Below the pieces are notes generated by a model. It made no database searches. It had not been told where the DNA came from and saw only the letters and a list, made by a program, of their open reading frames with translations. From Patescibacteria group bacterium (lineage in GTDB: Bacteria; Patescibacteriota; Minisyncoccia; Phycocordibacterales; UBA918), in assembly GCA_018608435.1 (NCBI GenBank), contig JABAZV010000007.1, forward strand, positions 13,946-72,309: 58,364 nucleotides of DNA. The letters are read 5' to 3'. Position numbers and translations under genes: made by a program. Below are positions 27,198-35,080 of this stretch, in pieces (position 1 is the stretch's first letter; the number at the start of each line of letters is the position of its first letter).

Positions 27198-27368
27198 GTT
27201 TATGTGATTACAAATCTAAAGTTATATACCATCATTTTATTCTGACATCTAAAGTTAAAAATTGCTTTAGATGTGCGGCGCATGAGGCAAAATTTGTGAG
27301 GTGTACTGTTTTGTACATTGAACAAATTTTTCCGAAATGCAACAAAGCAGATAAAATAATTTTTAACT
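27198..27368 (-). promoter_or_regulatory. rplF-rplR intergenic RNA with two mutually exclusive hairpins
   Basis: The 13 bases 27358-27370, overlapping the rplF stop, are an exact reverse complement of 27251-27263 and would close the whole gap. A competing local hairpin pairs 27246-27254 with 27265-27273 over 9 bp. They share 27251-27254, so both cannot form. The 11-base word TAACTTTAGAT occurs twice (minus strand, near 27258 and 27226). A regulatory switch between rplF and rplR is possible. Confidence 0.45.
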
Positions 27369-27899
27369 TTAGACGGCTTTCTTACCTTGCTTACGAATAA
27401 TATGTTCCCCTTGATACCGAATACCCTTACCTTTATATGGCTCTGGCTTCTTAACCTTGCGCACGTTGGCTGCAAATTGCCCCAGCGCGTCTTTGTCATA
27501 ACCAGAAAGAGTAATAACGTTTTTCTGTACATCAGCAGAAATTCCTTCTGGAATCTCCAAGTTAACAGGGTGAGAAAATCCTACGTTTAGTACGATTTCA
27601 TTTCCCTTTACTTCAGCTCTATACCCCACTCCTTCAATCTCAAGCAAACGAGTAAAGCCTTCTGTTACTCCCGTAATCATATTACGTAAATGAGCAGCAT
27701 AAGTTCCCCACATTGCTGGTGCATTTGAAGTTTTGTTTGGTACAAGAGTAACAGCATCACTTTCAATCGTGAAAGAAACATCGTCTTTTACTTCTCGTGA
27801 AAGAGTCGCTTTGGGACCTTTCACCGTCAGCACGCCGTCCACCAATGTCACATCGACACCGCTTGGAATGACTACTGGTTGTTTTCCTAATCGACTCAT
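27369..27899 (-). CDS. rplF: 50S ribosomal protein L6
   Basis: A 176-residue protein with the N-domain MSRLGKQPVVIPSGVDV, the LTVKGPKATLSRE strand and the conserved C-terminal PEPYKGKGIRYQGEHI. The start at ATG 27899 is chosen; nine upstream in-frame codons are not family-like and overlap rpsH. One base separates it from rpsH. Confidence 0.96.
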   Translation of the reverse strand: MSRLGKQPVVIPSGVDVTLVDGVLTVKGPKATLSREVKDDVSFTIESDAVTLVPNKTSNAPAMWGTYAAHLRNMITGVTEGFTRLLEIEGVGYRAEVKGNEIVLNVGFSHPVNLEIPEGISADVQKNVITLSGYDKDALGQFAANVRKVKKPEPYKGKGIRYQGEHIIRKQGKKAV

Positions 27900-27900
27900 A

Positions 27901-28296
27901 TTACCAAATGATGAAAAGTTGCTCACCTCCTACATTCTTCTCCTTAGCTTCCTCACCTGTGAGAATGCCTGCTGGAGTAGATAGGATCATGTGCCCCTTT
28001 CCAAACTTAACCGGATGAATATCCGCCACTCCCGAATAAAGACGTCGACCTGGTTTTGAAACACGCTTTACACCAATGATTCGGTGCTTGCCTTGTTCAT
28101 AACTTAGTGTCACTTCGAGAGTTTTTTCTTGTACTGCTTTTCCTTTTGTTACTGCTGATTCAACATAACCAGCCTCAACCAACTTGCTTATAACTGAATG
28201 ACGGAGTTTTGAATACGGTACAGAAACCGTTTCTTTTCCAACCATACCAGCGTTTTTAAGACGAATTATGAGATCGCCAATAGTGTCGCCTACCAT
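27901..28296 (-). CDS. rpsH: 30S ribosomal protein S8
   Basis: A 131-residue protein starting [17 protein letters not shown]; the C-terminal [20 protein letters not shown] carries the conserved rRNA-binding motif. ATG at 28296 overlaps the end of rpsN by 7 bases. In E. coli S8 is the translational repressor of the spc operon. Confidence 0.96.
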   Translation of the reverse strand: MVGDTIGDLIIRLKNAGMVGKETVSVPYSKLRHSVISKLVEAGYVESAVTKGKAVQEKTLEVTLSYEQGKHRIIGVKRVSKPGRRLYSGVADIHPVKFGKGHMILSTPAGILTGEEAKEKNVGGEQLFIIW

Positions 28297-28475
28297 GATG
28301 ATTTTCTTATGCCTGGTATTTGTCCTTCGTGTGCGAGTTCGCGGAAGCAAATTCGACACATGTCGAAGTCACGCATGTAACCGTGTGGACGTCCACACAG
28401 TGTGCAGCGTCGCACGACCCTTGATTTGAACTTCGGCGGTCGCTGCGCCTTTATGATCATTGCTTTTCTTGCCAT
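28290..28475 (-). CDS. rpsN: 30S ribosomal protein S14, zinc-binding type
   Basis: A 61-residue S14 with two CxxC knuckles ([20 protein letters not shown], then ICF), the zinc (type Z) form. It starts [11 protein letters not shown] at 28475; an in-frame extension upstream (TTG at 28520) is unlikely because that sequence belongs to the leader hairpin. It is the first gene of the distal spc block. Confidence 0.95.
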   Translation of the reverse strand: MARKAMIIKAQRPPKFKSRVVRRCTLCGRPHGYMRDFDMCRICFRELAHEGQIPGIRKSSW

Positions 28476-28512
28476 AAATGAAGAAATGAGCGTAGCGATT
28501 ATTCTGAATTTA

Positions 28513-28611
28513 CGTCTCAATTTCAGGCTTTCGGCACAAATATATATCAGTTTTTATAGTCGAGTAAATCTCTTCCTAAAAACCAAGCAACCTGCCTGAA
28601 ATTGCTAGACG
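28513..28611 (-). promoter_or_regulatory. Leader hairpin of rpsN, homologous to the rpsS leader
   Basis: CGTCT (28611-28607) pairs with AGACG (28517-28513), then after a 3/1 internal bulge AATTTCAGGC (28603-28594) pairs with GCCTGAAATT (28528-28519). The loop is about 65 bases and holds its own GTTTTTA/TAAAAAC stem. The same layout with changed but compensated stem bases stands before rpsS, and the following 33 bases to the start codon are also about 70% identical. Confidence 0.65.
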
Positions 28612-28979
28612 CCGTACACAGCATGTACCGCTACAACTTTATGATTATTTTTTTGGAGCCGTCTCACCAAGATATCGGTGACTGCACTCCCTGATAATTC
28701 TGGCTTGTGTTCGTCAGTTTAAAGTAAATAAACTGGCAATTTTGGGCACGAACTGTATTACAATTAGCAATCTGCTCGCACCTCACTCGCCTTCAACGAT
28801 TGGCTCGCTTATGAACAAAATACGTTCAAAAACAAAGCCGCTCGCTTCGCCAGCAACCATACCAGAACCAGCTAAAATAGCAACTAAATAATACGAAATG
28901 TACAAACATTAATTGTTTACATGCTTCAGAGCGAGAAATGACAGAATTTATACTGGTTCGCAATTTTGCGAGTGAGGCT
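28612..28979 (-). other. Gap between the PilS-like gene and the rpsN leader
   Basis: It contains several inverted repeats: CAGTTTA/TAAACTG near 28718-28738, TCACC/GGTGA near 28666-28683, ATGT.AAACA/TGTTT.ACAT near 28899-28923, and TCGCAAAATTGCGA just after the upstream stop. A 40-codon ORF is listed separately. No clear promoter is seen, although rpsN must restart somewhere here because a terminator follows rplE. Confidence 0.4.
28783..28905 (-). CDS. Possible 40-residue membrane peptide
   Basis: A TTG-started frame encodes YISYYLVAILAGSGMVAGEA followed by SGFVFERILFISEPIVEGE and a stop. It looks protein-like (a helix followed by an amphipathic acidic tail), but it has no ATG at the N-terminus and no Shine-Dalgarno. 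It may be a small membrane protein, or a remnant of a gene that moved into this breakpoint. I do not recognise it. Confidence 0.25.
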   Translation of the reverse strand: MYISYYLVAILAGSGMVAGEASGFVFERILFISEPIVEGE

Positions 28980-29864
28980 TTAGAAAGGGATTTTTCTTAG
29001 TGATTTATCCATCAGCTCAATTTTTGTAGTTTTATACTCGAAAGTTGCTGTTTTGTTTTGTTGACAGACTGTGTTGGCACGTAGATAGTCTTTTGTTTCA
29101 GTAGAAGATAGTTTGTATGAGTATTCATGATTAATAAAGACTTCTTTAAAAACAAAAAGCTCAAAACTACTACTCAAAAAGAAGTTGAGACAATGGTCAT
29201 TAGGTATTCCGGTATACGTCAAAATCACATCTTCTCCATCTGTCCGCATAGAAATTTCACCGTTATATCCATTTAGAATTCTTCCTTCTTGCACGTCTAC
29301 ATCGTAGTATTTTTTTGCTATTCCTGATTCAATCAAATCTTCCGTAGTAAAATCCTTCATAACACCTTCCTCAGCAGCAATGCTAATTTTTTCAATCAAA
29401 TATCTTCTTTTCTCAGTTTCATCGTCCTCTTTTTGTGTATCTGCTGTATTCACTCCTGCTATTACAATAATTGCAACGATTGTTCCCCATAATACATATT
29501 CAATAATATTGTCAAAAGGTTTAATGAGAGCCGTCAGCACTAATCCGATGACAATTCCAATTGAAACAGTTTTTGCTATCATCGGAATAAGTATTGATGC
29601 AAAGAGGGGCGCCCAACCGCCCATCAAAAATATGATAACGGCTGCTCCTACGAGTAAGATCATAAACGATATGACAATGTAAGCCGTTTTTCTAAGTAGT
29701 ACCATTGTGATCGTGGTGAGAATAACTAGCCCAACATGACTAATATGATACGAATCATCTACCGACGAGATAGAAAAAATAAGTAACCCAACATAACTAA
29801 AACCTAGAACAACAGAAACTACAAATGGCAATAATTTTTTGTCACTTTTATATATATCAAACAT
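28980..29864 (-). CDS. Multi-helix membrane protein with PilS-like C-terminal domain
   Basis: A 294-residue protein. Five or six transmembrane helices fill residues 12-150. The C-terminal part (about 175-294) reads DLIESGIAKKYYDV, LNGYNGEISM and VILTYTGIPNDHCLNF, which resembles the C-terminal domain of type IV pilins of the PilS/BfpA group (Gly-Ile turn, GG-like strand, then a Val-Pro-x-x-Cys motif), with a later Cys that could form the pilin disulfide. The fusion of a polytopic membrane part to a pilin-like domain is unusual. It interrupts the spc operon between rplE and rpsN. Function unknown. Confidence 0.55.
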   Translation of the reverse strand: MFDIYKSDKKLLPFVVSVVLGFSYVGLLIFSISSVDDSYHISHVGLVILTTITMVLLRKTAYIVISFMILLVGAAVIIFLMGGWAPLFASILIPMIAKTVSIGIVIGLVLTALIKPFDNIIEYVLWGTIVAIIVIAGVNTADTQKEDDETEKRRYLIEKISIAAEEGVMKDFTTEDLIESGIAKKYYDVDVQEGRILNGYNGEISMRTDGEDVILTYTGIPNDHCLNFFLSSSFELFVFKEVFINHEYSYKLSSTETKDYLRANTVCQQNKTATFEYKTTKIELMDKSLRKIPF

Positions 29865-30048
29865 ATATTTATTCTATCAATTATATTTATTTTTTGCTCA
29901 ATAATTGTACTAGTTGATTTGGAAAAATACTTCGTACAATACGTATGCTCGAAAATGCTAGAATAATTGAGCAAATTATTAAATCAAAAATGGCTGATGG
30001 TTAGTAAGCCACTTTATTCTCCTGCTGAGCACAGGCTTACTCAAACAT
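29865..30048. other. AT-rich gap upstream of the PilS-like gene
   Basis: Holds an 8-bp hairpin (AGTAAGCC with GGCTTACT, about 30003-30041) and otherwise nothing coding. The promoter of the PilS-like gene should be here, but no strong match stands out. Confidence 0.35.
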
Positions 30049-30078
30049 AAAAACACGACGCCTTGGCGTCGTGTTTTT
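30049..30078 (-). terminator. Intrinsic terminator after rplE
   Basis: AAAAACACGACGCC pairs with GGCGTCGTGTTTTT around two bases; T run on both strands. It ends the rpsS-to-rplE transcript, showing the spc operon really is split here. Confidence 0.85.
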
Positions 30079-30095
30079 ATCATCACTTTTAGAAC

Positions 30096-30653
30096 CTAGT
30101 CTTTTGCTTCCTCATTCTTCTTCAACGGAAAACTAATGTGACGCAAGAGCGCTTCCGCCTCTTTTTTTGTTGAAGCTGAAGTTACAAGCGTGATTGACAT
30201 ACCAAAAACATCTTTGATGTCTTCATCCTGTGTCTCTGGAAAAATAGTGTGTTCTTTAACACCAAAAGTGTAATTTCCCATTTCATCAATAGACGAAGTC
30301 TTCAAGCCTCTGAAGTCGCGTGTTTGTGGAATCGCTACGTGAATTAGCTTGTTAAGGAAATCATCACGACGCGCCCCACGCAACGTTACTTGATAACCAA
30401 CAATATCTCCTTCACGCAATTTAAAGGCTGCAATAGATAGCTTTGCTGGCCTGGCCGAAGCTTTTTGCCCGGTAATTTTAGCTAGACGATCTTGGATAAG
30501 AGCGATCATGGCCTTATCTTCTATGCGACCGGTTCCAACCGAAACAACGACCTTTTGCACCCGTGGTGCTTGATTAACATTTGTATAGCCAAACTCCTCT
30601 TTCATGGCTTCAAATATCGTTTTCATTTGAGTCTGTACTGTTTCCATACTCAT
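30096..30653 (-). CDS. rplE: 50S ribosomal protein L5
   Basis: A 185-residue 5S-rRNA-binding protein with RVQKVVVSVGTGR, ITGQKASARPAKLSIAAFKL and LRGARRDDFLNKLI, DFRGLKTSSIDEMGNYTFGV and HTIFPE. Normally rpsN follows directly; here a terminator and an inserted membrane-protein gene intervene. ATG at 30653 or two codons later. Confidence 0.95.
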   Translation of the reverse strand: MSMETVQTQMKTIFEAMKEEFGYTNVNQAPRVQKVVVSVGTGRIEDKAMIALIQDRLAKITGQKASARPAKLSIAAFKLREGDIVGYQVTLRGARRDDFLNKLIHVAIPQTRDFRGLKTSSIDEMGNYTFGVKEHTIFPETQDEDIKDVFGMSITLVTSASTKKEAEALLRHISFPLKKNEEAKD

Positions 30654-30733
30654 TTTGTGAGTTTAATTAGTTTATATAAACCAATGTTTGAACTCCTTAT
30701 TATTTATTTATAAGTGGGTTTTATGTTTGTGGT

Positions 30734-30766
30734 GTGTTTAGTGGCGACTCCGCCTTCACTCAACAC
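30734..30766 (-). other. Intercistronic hairpin rplX-rplE
   Basis: GTGTTGAGTG pairs with CACTAAACAC (one mismatch), enclosing GGCG-GAGT-CGCC. It lies in the 122-base gap between rplX and rplE with no T run; perhaps an RNA stability or processing element. Confidence 0.45.
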
Positions 30767-30775
30767 ATCATCTCA

Positions 30776-31087
30776 TTACACCTGCTTTCCGCTTGCCTTC
30801 GACACACGTACTTTCTTACGTTTATCTCCTTCACCTTCAAAGGCATAACCAACTCGAACAGCCTTGTCGCCTTCCATAAGTCCTACGTTTGAAACATGAA
30901 TCGGCATGCTCTTTTCAATGATTTGTCCTTGTGAACGAGTGCGCCGGTTTTTTTGATGTCGCTTAACAACATTGATTCCTTCGATCACAACTTGCTCTTT
31001 TTCTTTGATAGTTGTAAGCACTGTACCGGTTTTACCTTTGTCCTTACCCGCTAGTACTTTTACCGTATCTCCTTGTCGAATTTTCAT
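30776..31087 (-). CDS. rplX: 50S ribosomal protein L24
   Basis: A 103-residue protein with the KOW motif QGDTVKVLAGKDKGKTGTVL and GINVVKRHQKNRR, then IHVSNVGLM. An assembly-initiating protein of the 50S subunit, in conserved order after rplN. Confidence 0.95.
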   Translation of the reverse strand: MKIRQGDTVKVLAGKDKGKTGTVLTTIKEKEQVVIEGINVVKRHQKNRRTRSQGQIIEKSMPIHVSNVGLMEGDKAVRVGYAFEGEGDKRKKVRVSKASGKQV

Positions 31088-31102
31088 ATCTGATTAATTT
31101 GA

Positions 31103-31474
31103 TTACACGACTTCCGGCGCGAGGCTGACAATCTTCTGGTATCCAGCTTCAGACAATTCACGAGGAATCGGTCCAAATACTCGGTTTGCACGTGGTTCTC
31201 GCTTTTCTTTGTCGATAAGCACTACTGCGTTATCGTCAAAACTTACGTACGAACCATCTTTACGACGAAACGGCTTTCGCTGCCTAACAACTACACCGTA
31301 CACAACATCCTTCTTCTTTACTTGCTTGCGCGGTTCAGCGGATTGCACTGCAAGCACAACCATTTCCCCAAGCTCAGCATATCGCTTCTTAGAGCCACCA
31401 AGTACTTTAAAGACTCGGCCGACTTTACCACCAGAGTTATCGGTGATTTTTACAATTGTTTGTGGCTGAATCAT
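31103..31474 (-). CDS. rplN: 50S ribosomal protein L14
   Basis: A 123-residue protein with MIQPQTIVKITDNSGGK, VYGVVVRQRKPFRRKDGSYV, FDDNAVVLIDK and RVFGPIPREL. It sits in the middle of the rpsS-rplE block, one base from rpsQ. Confidence 0.96.
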   Translation of the reverse strand: MIQPQTIVKITDNSGGKVGRVFKVLGGSKKRYAELGEMVVLAVQSAEPRKQVKKKDVVYGVVVRQRKPFRRKDGSYVSFDDNAVVLIDKEKREPRANRVFGPIPRELSEAGYQKIVSLAPEVV

Positions 31475-31475
31475 G

Positions 31476-31730
31476 TTACTTGTTGGTTACGAGCGCAAAA
31501 CTTTTTCGTTTTGAGATCGGCTTTACTTCTTTTATTTCGACCTTGTCACCAATAACAGCGACGTTTCCTGCATCATGCACCAAGTATTTCTTTGTGCGGC
31601 GCAAGAACTTTTTGTATTTTGGGTGTTTTACGTATCGCTCAACAGCAACAGTACACGTGTCTTTCATTTTGCTAGACACTACTGTACCGCGCAAAGTGCG
31701 ACCACCAGTTTTTTTAGTTTCAGTACTCAT
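31476..31730 (-). CDS. rpsQ: 30S ribosomal protein S17
   Basis: An 84-residue OB-fold protein with LRGTVVSSKMKDTCTVAVER, HPKYKKFLRRTKKYLVHD and GDKVEIKEVKPISKRKSF. The order rpmC-rpsQ-rplN is conserved. Confidence 0.95.
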   Translation of the reverse strand: MSTETKKTGGRTLRGTVVSSKMKDTCTVAVERYVKHPKYKKFLRRTKKYLVHDAGNVAVIGDKVEIKEVKPISKRKSFALVTNK

Positions 31731-31733
31731 ACA

Positions 31734-31934
31734 CTATTTAGTATCAACATTACGACGACGTGTGCTCAGCTCAGTGAGAGCGCGGGCGATTTCGGTCTTA
31801 GCATTTCTCACTGTACTAGCTTTGCGGCTAAACTTGTCCTTGAAACGTTCTTCACGAACAGCTTGTCGTGCGTCTTGAACGAGCTTTGAAAGCTCTGCTT
31901 CAGACTTTTTACGAATATCTTGCATTTGTGTCAT
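31734..31934 (-). CDS. rpmC: 50S ribosomal protein L29
   Basis: A 66-residue helical protein; DIRKKSEAELSKLVQDARQ and the C-terminal RNAKTEIARALTELSTR are the L29 two-helix pattern. L29 lies at the peptide exit tunnel near the trigger-factor site. Confidence 0.92.
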   Translation of the reverse strand: MTQMQDIRKKSEAELSKLVQDARQAVREERFKDKFSRKASTVRNAKTEIARALTELSTRRRNVDTK

Positions 31935-31952
31935 ACGAATTGATTAAATGAA

Positions 31953-32393
31953 TTATACTCGTGTGTCTTCACGACGTACGAATTTGGCTTGTAATGGTAG
32001 TTTGGCAGTGGCTTTACGTAGTGCTTCGCGCGCTACTTCTTCGGGAACACCCTCGATTTCAAATAGGATTCGGCCCGGGCGAACTTCGAATACAAAGTAT
32101 TCTGGATCACCTTTACCTTTACCCATTGGTACTTCGGCAGCTTTTTTCGTTACTGGTCGGTCAGGAAAAATTCGGATCCAGCTTTTCCCAGCCTTTCCCA
32201 TAGTTCGAGAAATTACCCGCCTAGCTGCTTCAATCTGATTTGATTTTACTCGAGCTGGTGACATAGCTTTAAGACCATACTCACCATAAGACACGGTGAT
32301 GCCACGAGTGTCTGGACGATTACGCTTTTCTTTGCTCATTCGACCAACTTGCCACTTGCGGTGTTTTACTTTTTTTGGAAACAACATAGGCAA
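31953..32393 (-). CDS. rplP: 50S ribosomal protein L16
   Basis: A 146-residue protein with MLFPKKVKHRKWQVGRM, YGLKAMSPARVKSNQIEAAR, WIRIFPDRPVTKKAAEVPMG and EVRPGRILFEIEGVPEE. It is needed for proper A-site tRNA binding. It begins directly at the rpsC stop. Confidence 0.96.
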   Translation of the reverse strand: MPMLFPKKVKHRKWQVGRMSKEKRNRPDTRGITVSYGEYGLKAMSPARVKSNQIEAARRVISRTMGKAGKSWIRIFPDRPVTKKAAEVPMGKGKGDPEYFVFEVRPGRILFEIEGVPEEVAREALRKATAKLPLQAKFVRREDTRV

Positions 32394-33113
32394 TTAGTTA
32401 GTGCGGCGATTATTTCTTGGTGAGTGAGTTGGTCGTTCTGTTTGACCAGCAGTTCGGTCTTCAAAGACCTCACCACGATAGATCCAAACTTTGATACCAA
32501 GCACACCGTAAGGAAGATTGGCACGTACACGAGCAAAATCGATATTTGCGCGTAGAGTTTGAAGTGGTACTCGTCCTCGCTTGATCTCTTCTTTACGGGC
32601 CATATCAGCTCCACCAAGACGACCAGATAGAATGATACGCACACCTTCAACGTCGTGATTAGCCATTACCTTCTCGGCTGTTTGTTTCATTACTCGCCTA
32701 AAAGTGAAACGCTTCTCAAGACCTTCAGAAATCATCTGTCCAACGATACGAGCTGATGATTCAGGTGAACGTACTTCTTCAATATCAATCTTGATTTCTG
32801 GTTTTTCGCTCATCTTTTGCTTGCGCAAAAATAGGTCAATTTCTTTCTTAAGAGCGTTGATGCCTTCACCTCCTCGACCAATCACTAGTCCTGGTCGAGC
32901 AGTTTTGATAATAATCCGAATACTTTTTTGGTTTCGTTCGATTTCGATTGTGTCTACTGACATTCCTTTCAAACGTGTTTCAAGCCAACGACGCAAAAGC
33001 GTATCGACGCGCAAGAATTCACGGAATTTTTTTGGATTGGTGGTAAACCAGCGACTCTTCCAGTCACGGTTAATGCCAATTCGTTGTATGTATGGATGGG
33101 CTACGTGTGTCAT
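32394..33113 (-). CDS. rpsC: 30S ribosomal protein S3
   Basis: A 239-residue protein with an N-terminal segment, a KH domain containing VIGRGGEGINALKKEI, and the C-terminal domain with GVRIILSGRLGGADMARKEE and KVWIYRGE. S3 is part of the mRNA entry channel. Four bases separate it from rplV. Confidence 0.96.
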   Translation of the reverse strand: MTHVAHPYIQRIGINRDWKSRWFTTNPKKFREFLRVDTLLRRWLETRLKGMSVDTIEIERNQKSIRIIIKTARPGLVIGRGGEGINALKKEIDLFLRKQKMSEKPEIKIDIEEVRSPESSARIVGQMISEGLEKRFTFRRVMKQTAEKVMANHDVEGVRIILSGRLGGADMARKEEIKRGRVPLQTLRANIDFARVRANLPYGVLGIKVWIYRGEVFEDRTAGQTERPTHSPRNNRRTN

Positions 33114-33117
33114 ATCC

Positions 33118-33444
33118 TTACTTTTTAACGCCTAACTCAAGTGAGATATGGCTATTACGCTTGTTAATTCGTGACGCTGAACCACGCGCGCGTGGGATAA
33201 AGCGTTTGTGGGTTGGTGCTTTGTTTACCTCAACTGTTTTTATAAACAGACGTTCAATGTCAGCACCATGTTCTTTTGCATTTGCTACCGCTGAAGAAAT
33301 CAACTTTGCAAATGGGCCAGATGCTCGCTTGTCGACAAAGTTAAGAGTCGTGAGCGCTTCCTTGGTTTTTTTGCCTCGAACAAGATCGGCAATAAGACGA
33401 ACCTTGCGGGGAGACTGACGGTAATTTTTGAGAATTGCTTTCAT
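33118..33444 (-). CDS. rplV: 50S ribosomal protein L22
   Basis: A 108-residue protein: YRQSPRKVRLIADLVRGKK, then FAKLISSAVANAKEHG and the extended hairpin ending THKRFIPRARGSASRINKR, which lines the exit tunnel. Usual position between rpsS and rpsC. Confidence 0.95.
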   Translation of the reverse strand: MKAILKNYRQSPRKVRLIADLVRGKKTKEALTTLNFVDKRASGPFAKLISSAVANAKEHGADIERLFIKTVEVNKAPTHKRFIPRARGSASRINKRNSHISLELGVKK

Positions 33445-33498
33445 GTGTGTTTCTCGAGACTAATAATTAATAGATTATTTACAGCAGTGAGACACTGT

Positions 33499-33825
33499 CT
33501 ACACTGACTTCGCAGCCTTGGCTGCTGAAATTTCTGCCTCCTTTTTCTTCTGATCGAGATCCTTCTGCATCTTACCGCCGTGACGCCAGAACTTTTTAGT
33601 TGGTGAAAACTCACCAAGTTTGTGTCCCACCATTTCTTCGGCAACTCTTACTTCAATGTGATCGCGACCGTTATGTACACCAAATGCAAATCCAACCATT
33701 TCTGGTGAAATAACTGAGCCTCGCGCCCATGTCTTTATGGTGTCCATATCCTCCGGCTTTTTCCCGGCGATCTTTTTGAGTAGACCTTCGTCTACGTATG
33801 GTCCTTTATATAGTGATCGTGACAT
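33499..33825 (-). CDS. rpsS: 30S ribosomal protein S19
   Basis: A 108-residue S19 with [36 protein letters not shown] and [20 protein letters not shown], plus a Lys/Ala-rich C-terminal tail. Start at ATG 33825; an in-frame extension from TTG 33870 would be the conserved leader hairpin, so it is rejected. It is the first gene of the restarted block after the insertion that separates it from rplB. Confidence 0.95.
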   Translation of the reverse strand: MSRSLYKGPYVDEGLLKKIAGKKPEDMDTIKTWARGSVISPEMVGFAFGVHNGRDHIEVRVAEEMVGHKLGEFSPTKKFWRHGGKMQKDLDQKKKEAEISAAKAAKSV

Positions 33826-33862
33826 GAATGAAACAAGGAGTGTAACGACTATGTTGAATTTA

Positions 33863-33904
33863 CGTCTCAATTTTGGGCTTTTTCCTGCCCAAAATTGCTA
33901 GACG
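33863..33904 (-). promoter_or_regulatory. Leader hairpin of rpsS, covarying with the rpsN leader
   Basis: CGTCT (33904-33900) pairs with AGACG (33867-33863); after a 3/1 bulge AATTTTGGGC (33896-33887) pairs with GCCCAAAATT (33878-33869) around an 8-base loop. Relative to the rpsN copy, the stem changes TTGG to TCAG and CCAA to CTGA keep pairing, which supports a conserved RNA structure. The downstream 33 bases also align to the rpsN copy. Confidence 0.7.
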
Positions 33905-34190
33905 CTGATGTAACACAATAGCCACAGCCCTAAATTATTTTGAATAAAAGAGATTTTGCGTTTATACAAAGCCGTACAAACACGAGCGCGTCCAAGACGC
34001 GCTTAGTGACAACCTCTAGGAAATACAGGGTAACGGCCCAGCCTTCCAAGAGGTTCTCACGATTTTGATTGTCCATCATCCCCACCACTGCCAAGCAGTA
34101 GAGTTAATCACACAAACAAAACCAGATAGAGCTTTGTTTGCTTATTGATTAGAACGAGGTAAGAATACAGAAATTGGATGACAAAGTCAA
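33905..34190 (-). promoter_or_regulatory. rpsS operon promoter and 330-base structured leader
   Basis: A strong sigma-70-type promoter lies on the minus strand: TTGACT (34190-34185), 17-base spacer, TATTCT (34167-34162), start near 34155. The leader then carries an arm with AACCTCT and AGAGGTT ends (about 34012-34057) enclosing GGAA/TTCC and GGGCC/GGTAACCC-like pairing, and a GCGCGTC/GACGCGC hairpin (about 33988-34007), before the shared hairpin next to rpsS. No tRNA fits these stems. Confidence 0.65.
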
Positions 34191-34288
34191 TGGCAAAAAT
34201 GGTTCAGACTTTCCTATTGAAATTTGACTAAATACTCACAGAAAACATAACTTATGGGGTATTATACTATTGAGTAATTATTTATACG

Positions 34289-34317
34289 TGAACAATACCA
34301 CCCTAGTGCTTTATAAT
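34289..34317 (+). promoter_or_regulatory. Promoter of the 34325 gene, leaderless
   Basis: TGAACA, 17-base spacer, TATAAT, ending 7 bases before the ATG. The mRNA would start at or next to the start codon. Confidence 0.55.
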
Positions 34318-34324
34318 ATATTTT

Positions 34325-35026
34325 ATGGATAGAAAAATTGTAGTCTATGTTGTAATTTTGTTTTTAATCTCTTTGTTGATTGTAATCTTTTGGCTCAGAG
34401 GAAATACTCCTGCTCTTTCACCTAACGAGGAGAAAGATGCGACACCAAACAGTGCGCTGTCTAATGATGTTCATGATAATAATCAGATTATGGATAAACC
34501 TGCTGAAACACCATCTGACTGGTCAGTCGTTGATTCAGCTGGATTGTCGGGGGTAACATTTGCCTATCCAAATTTCGGACTGGAAAATGAATACCGAGTA
34601 GATGTCATAAATGAAAATTATCGAATTGTTAGAACAATAACTGAATTGGTACATTATCCTAAACAATCAGTTGAACAGACAAGTGTCGGAATAAGAGACA
34701 ACATATCAAACCTGACTTTTGACGAATGGTTAGCCGAAAGGGTTCCTAATGCTCAAAAACTGATCGCCGACAACATCCTCGAGCCAGTTTCCACCGAAAA
34801 CGGGATCTCTGGGTATATTCTGGGGAACAAACCTCTACCAAGCTACGCACTAGAAACCGAACCCATAACATCAGTTGTCTTTTTGACTGATGAGCAGAAT
34901 ACCGTCTTTATTTCCATTGGACCCAGTCACGAAAATCAGTGGTCTATCTTTACAGGTCGAGAACCTACAGCGCGCACAAATCTTATGATGTCTATGGTAA
35001 ATACCATATCAGTGAATTCAAACTAA
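34325..35026 (+). CDS. Membrane-anchored exported protein, unknown
   Basis: A 233-residue protein with an N-terminal transmembrane anchor (about 5-25, VVYVVILFLISLLIVIFWL) and an external domain of about 200 residues rich in Asn/Ser/Thr, with VTFAYPNFGLENEYRVDV and FISIGPSHENQWSIFTGREP. No Cys for lipid attachment. I do not recognise a family. First of three plus-strand genes inserted between rplB and rpsS. Confidence 0.65.
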   Translation: MDRKIVVYVVILFLISLLIVIFWLRGNTPALSPNEEKDATPNSALSNDVHDNNQIMDKPAETPSDWSVVDSAGLSGVTFAYPNFGLENEYRVDVINENYRIVRTITELVHYPKQSVEQTSVGIRDNISNLTFDEWLAERVPNAQKLIADNILEPVSTENGISGYILGNKPLPSYALETEPITSVVFLTDEQNTVFISIGPSHENQWSIFTGREPTARTNLMMSMVNTISVNSN

Positions 35027-35080
35027 ATGCCTGACTGTTGCCAATAACATCTTGTTTTATCTCCCCAAAGATGTTTGGAT

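Noticed and set aside
33826..33870. In-frame N-terminal extension of rpsS from TTG at 33870, and the parallel one of rpsN from 28520
   Set aside because: The extra codons correspond to the shared leader hairpin and following spacer; S19 and S14 have canonical starts at the internal ATGs. The similarity of the two translated extensions follows from the homologous RNA.
33985..34060. tRNA-like stems in the rpsS leader
   Set aside because: Stems and a GGGCC loop are present, but no acceptor stem of seven pairs, T loop or CCA-compatible 3' end fits.
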